In this document: piece after piece, positions 22,500 to 31,010 of the stretch
Layout: the number at the start of each line of letters is the position of its first letter
Numbering within the stretch: position 1 is the stretch's first letter
Source: Rhodospirillaceae bacterium
GTDB taxonomy: Bacteria > Pseudomonadota > Alphaproteobacteria > GCA-2746255
Length of the DNA: 45,955 nt
Direction of reading: 5' to 3'
NCBI GenBank assembly: GCA_002746255.1
Contig: NVWO01000002.1
Coordinates: 21,427 to 67,381 of the forward strand
Translations under genes and position numbers: made by a program
The notes under the pieces: model-generated
Databases searched by the model: none
What the model saw: the letters and a program-made list of their open reading frames with translations, nothing else
Told to the model about the DNA's origin: nothing

Positions 22500-25268
22500 T
22501 TGGGCGCCGTTCCAAAACATTTTTTTCTTGTCGATGGCTCGGGGTTTATCTTCCGCGCCTATCACGCGTTGCCGCCGCTAACCCGGTCGGACGGTACGCC
22601 GGTCGGTGCCGTCTATGGCTTCATCCAGATGTTGATGAAGCTGATTGATGATACGGATGCTGATCACATCGCCATTGTTTTTGATTCAGGCCGCATCACC
22701 TTTCGCAACGACATTTACCCGGAATACAAAGCCAACCGGTCGGAAACGCCGGAAGATCTGATCCCGCAATTTGCCTTGATCCGCGAGGCGACGGCGGCGT
22801 TCGGCCTGGCATCTGTCGAATTGCAGGGGTTCGAAGCGGATGATTTGATTGCGACTTACGCACGCGCTGCCGCGCGCGACGGCGCGGAAGTAACCATCGT
22901 GTCTTCGGACAAGGACCTGATGCAGCTTGTCGACGCCAACATCACGATGTTCGATGCGATGCGCAATCGTCGCATTGGCCCAAAAGAAGTGAAAGAAAAA
23001 TTCGGCGTCGCGCCCGATCGCGTGGTTGAGGTTCAGGCGCTGGCGGGGGATAGCAGCGACAACGTGCCGGGAGTTCCGGGGATCGGCATCAAGACGGCGG
23101 CCGAACTTATTTTGAAATATGGGGACGTTGAAAACCTGCTGGCCCATGCCGACGAGATTAAACAGCCGGTCCGGCGCGAACGCTTAAAAGCGAATGCCGA
23201 GATGGCGCGACTTTCGCATCGGCTGGTTCAGCTTCGCGACGACGTAGCCGTTCCGGCCCCCATCGCATCGTTCAAAGTCCGTGCGCCGGACCCGTCGAAG
23301 CTGTTGGAATTCTTAAGGTTTCAGGGCTTTAAGACCCTGGCCGCGCGGGTGGAAAGCCGCCTGGCCGTGGGCGATGGCCCAGGCCCCGGCGCGCCGGTTT
23401 CGCCGCAAGAAACGCCCCATGCTTACGAGCTTGTCCAGACGGCGCCGCGATTGCAGGCCTGGCTTGATGAAATCAGCGAAGCGGGCGTCGTCGCCTTTGA
23501 TACGGAAACGACAAGCCTAAACGCCATGGCGGCGGAACTTGTCGGCTTTTCCCTGTCCGTTGCATCGGGCAAGGCCTGCTATGTCCCCCTTGCCCATTGT
23601 CGGTCGGATGCGGGCACGCTGGCCCTTGATGCGCCATCAGAAGAAAATTTTTCCCAGATCGATTTTGACGAGGCCATGGCTTTGCTAAAGCCGATGCTTG
23701 AGAACGAACATGTCCTGAAAATCGGCCAGAATCTGAAATACGACATGGTGGTGATGGCGCGCCATGGCATTTCCATCGCCCCCTTTGACGACACGATGCT
23801 GATGTCCTACGTCCTTGAGGGCGGCCTGCATGGCCATGGCATGGACGAACTGGCGCGCCTGCATCTGGGGATCGAGACGATCACGTACAAAGACGTTGTT
23901 GGCAGCGGCAAAAAGAAGCTTCGCTTTGATGCGGTGCCCCTTGCACCGGCCTGCGAATACGCCGCCGAAGACGCCGACGTGACGGGCCGGCTTTACCGCT
24001 TTCTAAAGCCCAGGCTGGCCCCGGCCCATGTCACAACGGTCTATGAAACGATCGAACGTCCCCTTGTGCCGGTCCTTGTTGCGATGGAACGCGTCGGTAT
24101 TCTTCTCGACAAGGCGCAATTGCGAAAATTAAGCGCCGATTTCGCGGGCCGTATGGCTGCGCTGGAAGCAAAAATTCATGAGGCGGCCGGCCACCCGTTC
24201 AACGTCGCGTCGCCAAAGCAGCTTGGTGAAGTGCTGTTCGAGGAAATGGGTTTTGCGGGTGGCAAGAAGGGCAAGGCGGGGGCCTATGGCACCGGCGCGG
24301 ACGTGCTGGATCGTCTGGCGGCTGAGGGCCATGGGTTTCCGGAACTTGTTCTGGAATGGCGGCAACTGGCCAAGCTGAAAAGCACCTATACCGACAGCCT
24401 GGCCGAGCAGATCAACCCCGAAACGGGCCGCGTGCATACGTCCTTTGCGATGGCGGTAACGTCAACGGGAAGGCTGTCTTCGTCGGACCCGAATTTGCAG
24501 AACATTCCCATTCGCACGGAAGAAGGCCGCAAAATCCGCAAGGCCTTCATTGCCAAAAAAGGAATGCGGCTTCTTTCCGCCGATTATTCACAGATTGAGC
24601 TGCGCCTGCTTGCGGAAATGGCAAACATCACGGCCCTGCGCGAGGCGTTTCAGGATGGGGTCGATGTGCACGCCCTGACCGCCTCCCAGGTCTTCGGCGT
24701 GCCGGTTGAAGGCATGGATCCGATGATCCGCCGCCAGGCAAAGGCGATCAATTTCGGCATCATTTATGGCATCAGCCCCTTTGGGTTGGCCCGCCAGCTT
24801 GGCATCGCCCAGGGGGAGGCGACGGCCTATATCGAAGCCTATTTCGCGCGCTACCCAGGCATTCGCGCCTATATGGAAGAAACAAAGGAATTTGCGCGGA
24901 GCCACGGCTTTGTCGAAACGCTTTTCGGGCGGCGCTGTTACGTCCCCGGCATTAAGGACAAGAACCCGGCGCGGCGCAATTTTTCCGAACGCGCGGCGAT
25001 CAATGCGCCCCTTCAGGGGTCCGCCGCCGATTTAATCAAGCGGGCGATGATCCGCCTGGGCCCCGCACTTCAGGCCGCGTCGCTTTCCGCGCGCATGCTG
25101 TTGCAGGTCCATGATGAACTTATTTTAGAAGTACCCGAGGCTGAGGCCGAGGAAACGGCGCGCCTCGTCGCCGATGTAATGGAAACGGCGGCGGCGCCTG
25201 CCGTGACGATTTCCGTGCCGATTGTTGTTGAAACAAATTTTGCTTTGAACTGGGCCGAGGCCCATTAA
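22500..25268 (+). CDS. polA: DNA polymerase I
   Basis: 922 residues from TTG 22500, behind AGAAAGG (22484-22490). Domains in order: 5'-3' exonuclease (1 to about 280; VDGSGFIFRAYHALPP, EADDLI, SSDKDLMQL, GDSSDNVPG), 3'-5' exonuclease with the intact FDTETTSL site near residue 333 (proofreading likely active), and the polymerase domain with motif A SADYSQIELRLLAEM (about 692), O-helix RRQAKAINFGIIYG (about 744) and motif C QVHDELILEVP (about 870). It removes Okazaki primers and fills repair gaps. TTG fits the usual N terminus better than a longer frame from 22446. A strong terminator follows directly. Confidence 0.96.
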   Translation: MGAVPKHFFLVDGSGFIFRAYHALPPLTRSDGTPVGAVYGFIQMLMKLIDDTDADHIAIVFDSGRITFRNDIYPEYKANRSETPEDLIPQFALIREATAAFGLASVELQGFEADDLIATYARAAARDGAEVTIVSSDKDLMQLVDANITMFDAMRNRRIGPKEVKEKFGVAPDRVVEVQALAGDSSDNVPGVPGIGIKTAAELILKYGDVENLLAHADEIKQPVRRERLKANAEMARLSHRLVQLRDDVAVPAPIASFKVRAPDPSKLLEFLRFQGFKTLAARVESRLAVGDGPGPGAPVSPQETPHAYELVQTAPRLQAWLDEISEAGVVAFDTETTSLNAMAAELVGFSLSVASGKACYVPLAHCRSDAGTLALDAPSEENFSQIDFDEAMALLKPMLENEHVLKIGQNLKYDMVVMARHGISIAPFDDTMLMSYVLEGGLHGHGMDELARLHLGIETITYKDVVGSGKKKLRFDAVPLAPACEYAAEDADVTGRLYRFLKPRLAPAHVTTVYETIERPLVPVLVAMERVGILLDKAQLRKLSADFAGRMAALEAKIHEAAGHPFNVASPKQLGEVLFEEMGFAGGKKGKAGAYGTGADVLDRLAAEGHGFPELVLEWRQLAKLKSTYTDSLAEQINPETGRVHTSFAMAVTSTGRLSSSDPNLQNIPIRTEEGRKIRKAFIAKKGMRLLSADYSQIELRLLAEMANITALREAFQDGVDVHALTASQVFGVPVEGMDPMIRRQAKAINFGIIYGISPFGLARQLGIAQGEATAYIEAYFARYPGIRAYMEETKEFARSHGFVETLFGRRCYVPGIKDKNPARRNFSERAAINAPLQGSAADLIKRAMIRLGPALQAASLSARMLLQVHDELILEVPEAEAEETARLVADVMETAAAPAVTISVPIVVETNFALNWAEAH

Positions 25269-25300
25269 AAAGCCGGCCCCAGGGGGGCCGGCTTTTCTTT
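25268..25300 (+). terminator. Strong terminator after polA
   Basis: AAAAGCCGGCCCC (25268-25280) pairs perfectly with GGGGCCGGCTTTT (25284-25296), with a three-base loop, overlapping the polA stop and followed by CTTT. Being symmetric with A and T flanks, it can also act on the minus strand for pckA. Confidence 0.85.
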
Positions 25301-25315
25301 CCGTCGCCTTCCGAA

Positions 25316-25341
25316 AAACCGTGAAAGACGGTTTGTTTTTT
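25316..25341. terminator. Second hairpin between polA and pckA
   Basis: AAACCGT (25316-25322) pairs with ACGGTTT (25328-25334) around GAAAG, followed by GTTTTTT on the plus strand. On the minus strand it lies just after the pckA stop and is followed by TT, so it may serve both genes. Confidence 0.6.
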
Positions 25342-26947
25342 AGGCCGCGCGGATCGAGGCGGCTTTTACCTTGTCGTCCACATGTTCTTCGAACTGCTTG
25401 AAATTTTTCTCGAAACGTTGGGTCAGGTCGCGGGCCGTCGTGTCATAGTCCTGCTTGTCTGCCCAAGTATCCCGTGGATTTAGAACGCCATCGGGGACGT
25501 CCGGGCAGCTTTCCGGTACGGCCATGCCGAAGTTTGGATCCGTGGTCATGGGGGCTTTCGCCAGCCGGCCATCCAGGGCGGCATGAACCATGGCGCGCGT
25601 GTGCCCGATTGCCATCCGTTTGCCGACGCCATAGACGCCGCCGCTCCAGCCTGTGTTGACAAGCCAGCAATCGACCTTGTGTTTCGCGATCTTTTCGCGC
25701 AGCAACTCGGCGTAAACGGTCGGTTGGCGCGGCATGAAGGGCGCTCCGAAGCAGGCCGAGAAGGTGGCCTGAGGTTCGGCCCCGACGCCCTTTTCCGTGC
25801 CGGCGACGCGTGCCGTATAGCCGGACAGAAAATGATACATCGCCTGTTCCGGTGAAAGACGGCTGATTGGGGGCAACACCCCAAAGGCGTCCGCCGTCAG
25901 CATGATGATTGTTTTTGGATGCTTGCCGGTGCCCGTCTCGCTGGCATTGGGGATGAAGTCGATGGGGTAGGAGGCGCGCGTGTTTTCCGTCAGCGTCGCG
26001 TCGTCCAGGTCCAGGATCCGGCTGCCTTCGTTGAAGACAACGTTTTCCAGAATCGTGCCGAAACGCTGGGTGGTGGCAAAAATTTCCGGCTCGGCTTCCT
26101 GGCTCAGGCGAATGACTTTCGCATAGCAGCCGCCCTCGAAATTAAAAACGCCATTGTCCCCCCAGCCATGCTCGTCATCGCCGATAAGCGTGCGCGACGC
26201 ATCTGCGGACAGGGTCGTCTTGCCGGTTCCGGAAAGGCCGAAGAAGATCGCTGAATCGCCTTCGGGCCCGATATTTGCTGAACAGTGCATCGGCAGGACG
26301 CCGCGTTCCGGCAGCAGATAGTTCAGGATGCTGAAGACGGATTTTTTGATTTCACCGGCATAGCTTGAACCGCCGATAAGGATCAGGCGTTTCGAGAAAT
26401 CGACAACAACAAAAACGTCCGAATTCGTCCCATCGATCTCCGGCATGGCCTGAAAAGAGGGCGCGTGCAGGATGGTAAATTGCGGTGTGAAATTGCGTAG
26501 CGCATCCTCGGTCGGCTGAATAAACATGTTGCGAGCGAAAAGGTTGTGCCATGCCGTCTCCGTGACGACGCGCACATGCAACTGGAAGGTGGGGTCGGCC
26601 CCGGCATAACAATCCTGAACAAAGAGTTCGCGGCCCTCGAAATAGGCAAGCATGCGTGCATAGAGACCGTCGAATTGTGCCGGTTTCATAGGCCGGTTGA
26701 CATTGCCCCAGTTGATGTTGGCTTCGCTTCCCGGTTCTTTCGTGAAGAACTTGTCGTTCGGCGAGCGGCCCGTATGGATGCCGGTGTGCGCGATAAACGC
26801 GCCGCCATGACCAAGATGGCCTTCGCCGCGCCGGATGGCCTCTTCGTAAAGCGAAGCGGTCGTGTGGTTCCAATGGGCGGTTGAAACGTTCCGGATGCCA
26901 TGCTTCTCAAGTCCATGGCTGCTTTGTACGGGGCCAGTTTGCTGCAA
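25340..26947 (-). CDS. pckA: Phosphoenolpyruvate carboxykinase (ATP)
   Basis: 535 residues. It converts oxaloacetate and ATP to phosphoenolpyruvate, ADP and CO2, the entry to gluconeogenesis. Visible features: [10 protein letters not shown] (58-67, with R61), the kinase P-loop [13 protein letters not shown] (237-249), FGDDEHGW-like metal site (IGDDEHGW), and [14 protein letters not shown] with the adenine-binding arginine. The start is TTG 26947 with AGAGGA eight bases upstream, and the N terminus aligns with family length. Upstream and divergent are the PTS-type regulators hprK, rapZ, EIIA and HPr, the usual alphaproteobacterial setting for carbon control, but the ChvG/ChvI sensor pair commonly found here is missing. 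Confidence 0.96.
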   Translation of the reverse strand: MQQTGPVQSSHGLEKHGIRNVSTAHWNHTTASLYEEAIRRGEGHLGHGGAFIAHTGIHTGRSPNDKFFTKEPGSEANINWGNVNRPMKPAQFDGLYARMLAYFEGRELFVQDCYAGADPTFQLHVRVVTETAWHNLFARNMFIQPTEDALRNFTPQFTILHAPSFQAMPEIDGTNSDVFVVVDFSKRLILIGGSSYAGEIKKSVFSILNYLLPERGVLPMHCSANIGPEGDSAIFFGLSGTGKTTLSADASRTLIGDDEHGWGDNGVFNFEGGCYAKVIRLSQEAEPEIFATTQRFGTILENVVFNEGSRILDLDDATLTENTRASYPIDFIPNASETGTGKHPKTIIMLTADAFGVLPPISRLSPEQAMYHFLSGYTARVAGTEKGVGAEPQATFSACFGAPFMPRQPTVYAELLREKIAKHKVDCWLVNTGWSGGVYGVGKRMAIGHTRAMVHAALDGRLAKAPMTTDPNFGMAVPESCPDVPDGVLNPRDTWADKQDYDTTARDLTQRFEKNFKQFEEHVDDKVKAASIRAA

Positions 26948-27327
26948 GGTTTTGTCCTCTTTGGCGGGTGTTTCTTTTGGAAGGTGCTGTTACCGTTCGG
27001 GGGCTTTTTCGGCTACATGCGACCCCCCTCTCCAATGCCGTGTATCATGCCGGAAGCAGTCATTCTAATCAAATTGACAACCCTGCTGAAAAGCAACCTT
27101 TTTTGTGGCATTTGGGAGGGAGCCTCCCGGATTTTTGGTGGTTTGCCACGGGCTTTCATGGGCCGCTGGGTTCCGGCGGGTCTCCGGCACAGATCAGGTT
27201 CGTGCGCCGGCGACCCTGGGCTTGCGGGTTTTCCACAATCCTGCGATCCTCCCGGTGTCTTCAAGCCCCTTTTGAGGCCGCCGATTTGCCGTCAGGCAAA
27301 AAAAGATCGGCGAGGGTTCACCGCCGA
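26948..27327. promoter_or_regulatory. Divergent pckA-hprK intergenic region
   Basis: 380 bases with no gene I can support. TTGACA occurs at 27074-27079 but no good -10 box follows. A nested inverted repeat spans 27105-27149: outer GTGGCA/TGCCAC around inner GGGAGG-GAG-CCTCCC followed by GGATTTTT; it could be a leader structure of either gene. A TTTGCC-GTCA-GGCAAA repeat lies at 27285-27300, just before hprK. Confidence 0.45.
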
Positions 27328-27759
27328 ATGCTCCAGGTTCACGGTACCAGCATCGTTTGGAAGGGCGCGGCCCTTCTTTTGCGCGGCCCGTCGGGCAGCG
27401 GCAAATCCGATCTGGCCTTGCGCCTGGTCGAGGCCGGAGGCGCGCTGATTGCTGACGATCGGACCATCCTTGAAATTCAGGCGGGGCGGCTTATCGCGTC
27501 CGCCCCGCCGCCGATTTCCGGCCTGCTCGAAATTCGCGGCATTGGCATTGTCAAGGTGGCAAGCGCCCGGCCAGCCGTACTCGAACTGGTTGTGGATCTT
27601 GTGCGGCCCGAGGCGGTCGTGCGCATGCCGGAAAAAGCGTGCTGCGTCTATCTGGGGATAACGCTGCCGCAGGTTTTCATTGCGCCCTTTGAGGGTTCGG
27701 CGGTGGTGAAACTGCGTTACGCAATCGAAGCAGCCCGCAACGACGGTCGTGCGGCGTGA
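27328..27759 (+). CDS. hprK: HPr kinase/phosphorylase, short alphaproteobacterial form
   Basis: 143 residues, containing only the kinase domain, as usual in alphaproteobacteria. P-loop GPSGSGKSDLA (20-30) and the acidic pair in LIADDRT (40-46) bind nucleotide, metal and phosphate; GLLEIRGIGIV is the HprK signature. It phosphorylates or dephosphorylates a serine of HPr, here encoded 1.3 kb downstream. ATG 27328 is chosen because it places MLQVHGTSIV, the normal start of this family, at the N terminus; a longer upstream frame is low quality. The stop overlaps the rapZ start by four bases (GTGA), so they are translationally coupled. Confidence 0.93.
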   Translation: MLQVHGTSIVWKGAALLLRGPSGSGKSDLALRLVEAGGALIADDRTILEIQAGRLIASAPPPISGLLEIRGIGIVKVASARPAVLELVVDLVRPEAVVRMPEKACCVYLGITLPQVFIAPFEGSAVVKLRYAIEAARNDGRAA

Positions 27760-28661
27760 CGGCGCACAGGAAAAAAACGGCGGCCGCCTCGGATCGGCGC
27801 GTTCTTCTGGTCACCGGCCTTTCCGGTGCCGGTCACACGACGTCGCTTCGTGCGCTGGAGGATTTTGGCTTTGAAGCAATCGACAATTTGCCGCTTTCGC
27901 TTCTCCGGCATCTTCTGCATTCCCCGGATAGTTTTGTGCGCCCCCTGGCCATTGGGGTGGACATTCGCACGCGGGATTTCGAAGCTGCAAACCTGTTGGA
28001 GGAAATCGAATCGCTGGGTGCGTTCGATGGGTTTGATCTACAGCTTCTTTTCCTCGACTGTGACGACGACGTGTTGTTGCGTCGCTTTACGGAAACGCGT
28101 CGGCGGCATCCGCTGGGCGGCGATCGGCCGGTGCTGGACGAAATTACCCATGAGCGTCAGTTGCTTGCCCCCATCCGTGAGCGTGCGGATATTGCCATTG
28201 ATACGACGCGGCTTTCGCCTCGGGAACTTTGCCGGCAGTTGAAAGAAATCTTTGTTGACGGCACCACGCACAAATTGCGGCTTTTTGTCACGTCTTTTGC
28301 CTACGCAAACGGACTTCCCCGTGAGGCGGACCTGGTGTTCGACGTTCGTTTTCTGGCCAATCCCCATTATGTGCCTGCGTTGCGACCGCTTAGCGGCTGT
28401 GATAGGGAGGTTGGGGAATGCATTGCAAAAGATCCGGGTTTTGATTTGTTCTTCGATGGGATGACGGCCATGCTGGCCATGTTGCTTCCCCGCTTCGAAG
28501 AAGAAGGAAAAAATTATCTGACGATTGCGATCGGCTGCACAGGTGGCCGGCACCGTTCGGTTTTTGTCGCCGAAAAACTTTATGCATGGTTGTCGAAGGA
28601 AGGCCGGAAAGTATCCCTTCGGCATCGGGATCTCGGTGTTTTGCCGGCGGAATTTTCTTAA
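27756..28661 (+). CDS. rapZ: RNase adapter protein RapZ (YvcJ family), with altered P-loop
   Basis: 301 residues from GTG 27756. RapZ binds nucleotides and, in enterobacteria, glucosamine-synthesis small RNAs; the role in alphaproteobacteria is less clear. The N-terminal ATPase region has GLSGAGHTTSLRALEDFGFEA, DNLPL; the C-terminal domain has TIAIGCTGGRHRSVFVAE, a strong family signature. The P-loop lysine of GxxxxGK[ST] is replaced by His27, which would weaken ordinary ATP binding. It sits between hprK and the EIIA gene, the standard PTS-linked position. Confidence 0.92.
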   Translation: MTAHRKKTAAASDRRVLLVTGLSGAGHTTSLRALEDFGFEAIDNLPLSLLRHLLHSPDSFVRPLAIGVDIRTRDFEAANLLEEIESLGAFDGFDLQLLFLDCDDDVLLRRFTETRRRHPLGGDRPVLDEITHERQLLAPIRERADIAIDTTRLSPRELCRQLKEIFVDGTTHKLRLFVTSFAYANGLPREADLVFDVRFLANPHYVPALRPLSGCDREVGECIAKDPGFDLFFDGMTAMLAMLLPRFEEEGKNYLTIAIGCTGGRHRSVFVAEKLYAWLSKEGRKVSLRHRDLGVLPAEFS

Positions 28662-28670
28662 GAGGGCCAG

Positions 28671-29081
28671 ATGATAGGACTCGTACTCGTAACCCATGGT
28701 TGCCTGGCGGATGAATTTGCCAAAGCGCTTGAGCATATTGTCGGGCCGCAAAAGCAGCTTCAAACCGTTTGCATTCATCCGGAAGATGATATGGAAAAAC
28801 GCCGTGAGGAAATCCTGGCGCGCGTTGCGGACGTTGACACGGGCGATGGTGTCGTTGTTTTGACGGACATGTTTGGTGGCACGCCGTCAAACCTGGCCAT
28901 CTCGACCATGGATCACGCCGGCGCTGAAGTGATTGCCGGGTTGAACCTGCCGATGCTGATCAAGCTTGCGAGCGTTCGTGCAAAAACCGACGTTGTGACG
29001 GCAGTGGCGGCGGCACAGGACGCGGGCCGCAAATACATCAACGTTGCTTCGCATTTTCTCGCCGAAGAAGAAAACACCTAG
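28671..29081 (+). CDS. PTS system EIIA component, mannose/fructose type
   Basis: 136 residues of the EIIA-Man fold. H9 in LVTHG is the site that receives phosphate from HPr; LTDMFGGTPSNLA is the family signature around residue 65-77. With no EIIB or membrane EIIC in the window, it probably serves regulation rather than sugar uptake, as in other alphaproteobacterial HprK-RapZ-EIIA-HPr operons. AAGAGGGCC precedes ATG 28671, and the gene starts ten bases after rapZ. Confidence 0.9.
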   Translation: MIGLVLVTHGCLADEFAKALEHIVGPQKQLQTVCIHPEDDMEKRREEILARVADVDTGDGVVVLTDMFGGTPSNLAISTMDHAGAEVIAGLNLPMLIKLASVRAKTDVVTAVAAAQDAGRKYINVASHFLAEEENT

Positions 29082-29094
29082 CGGAGCGAAGCCA

Positions 29095-29388
29095 GTGGGG
29101 CGGGAAACCGAATCAGGGGATGGCCTGTGTCAACATCTCCGGATCCAGAATGAGCGCGGCCTGCATGCCAGGGCGGCGGCGAAATTTGTTCGCTGCGTGG
29201 CGCGCTTCGAAGCGGAAATTGTCGTCGCCTGTCGGGGGAATAGCGTTTCCGGGCTTTCGATCATGGGCTTGTTGACCCTTGCGGCCAGTCGCGGCACATG
29301 GATCGAGGTCAAGGCTTCTGGCCAGGAGGCGGCGGCGGCGCTGGCGGCGCTGGCGGCGCTGGTGCGGGATAAATTTGAGGAAAGCTGA
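29095..29388 (+). CDS. ptsH: Phosphocarrier protein HPr
   Basis: 97 residues from GTG 29095, behind CGGAG (29082-29086). H24 in GLHARAAAKF is the phosphoryl-carrying histidine (His15 of classic HPr) and S55 in SGLSIMGLL is the regulatory serine (Ser46) targeted by HprK. Both are intact, so HPr can be controlled by both kinase systems. The N terminus is about nine residues longer than typical HPr, so an internal start is conceivable but none has a better Shine-Dalgarno. Enzyme I is not in the window. A GGGGCG-CGCCCC hairpin follows the stop. Confidence 0.93.
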   Translation: MGRETESGDGLCQHLRIQNERGLHARAAAKFVRCVARFEAEIVVACRGNSVSGLSIMGLLTLAASRGTWIEVKASGQEAAAALAALAALVRDKFEES

Positions 29389-29396
29389 CGCATGCC

Positions 29397-29410
29397 GGGG
29401 CGTTCGCCCC
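29397..29410 (+). terminator. Short GC hairpin after ptsH
   Basis: GGGGCGTTCGCCCC folds into a compact stem just after the ptsH stop, followed only by TTGATT. It is a weak terminator candidate at the end of the hprK-ptsH operon. A possible promoter (TTGATT 29411-29416, then TATGTC 29435-29440) for ahcY begins immediately after. Confidence 0.35.
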
Positions 29411-29515
29411 TTGATTGCCGTGTAAAAATACTGCTATGTCGAGGCCCACTCTCCGGTACCGTGCCGGTGCTTTCAGACGGAAACATCCGGCGGCAACAGA
29501 AGGATTCGGCGTTCC

Positions 29516-30814
<1,299 letters not shown>

Positions 30815-31010
30815 CGTTCCTGGCAATCGGCTCTCTTGATCTTCGATGCTTTCGGGCGATGCTTTCGGGATGTCTTGTTCGCGCCTTTTTTCGCGCTTAA
30901 ACTCATCGCCATGTGGAAATCGGGGATAGGCTGCGGCCTCTCGCCGGCCGGCCGCTGCGGAATCTTTTTACCATGACGCCGCCCGCCGGAGGGTCTGGGG
31001 GAAAGGGGGC
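30815..31010. other. Intergenic region between ahcY and the PAS kinase, with a tandem 13-mer
   Basis: 196 bases without a gene. CGATGCTTTCGGG is repeated head to tail at 30844-30856 and 30857-30869. The stretch ends with AAAGGGGGC just before the kinase ATG. Confidence 0.6.

Noticed and set aside
27074-27079. TTGACA as a -35 box for hprK
   Set aside because: No acceptable -10 box lies 16-19 bases downstream.
29389-29515. SAH riboswitch upstream of ahcY
   Set aside because: I looked for the conserved core in the leader and could not match it; only weak hairpins are present.
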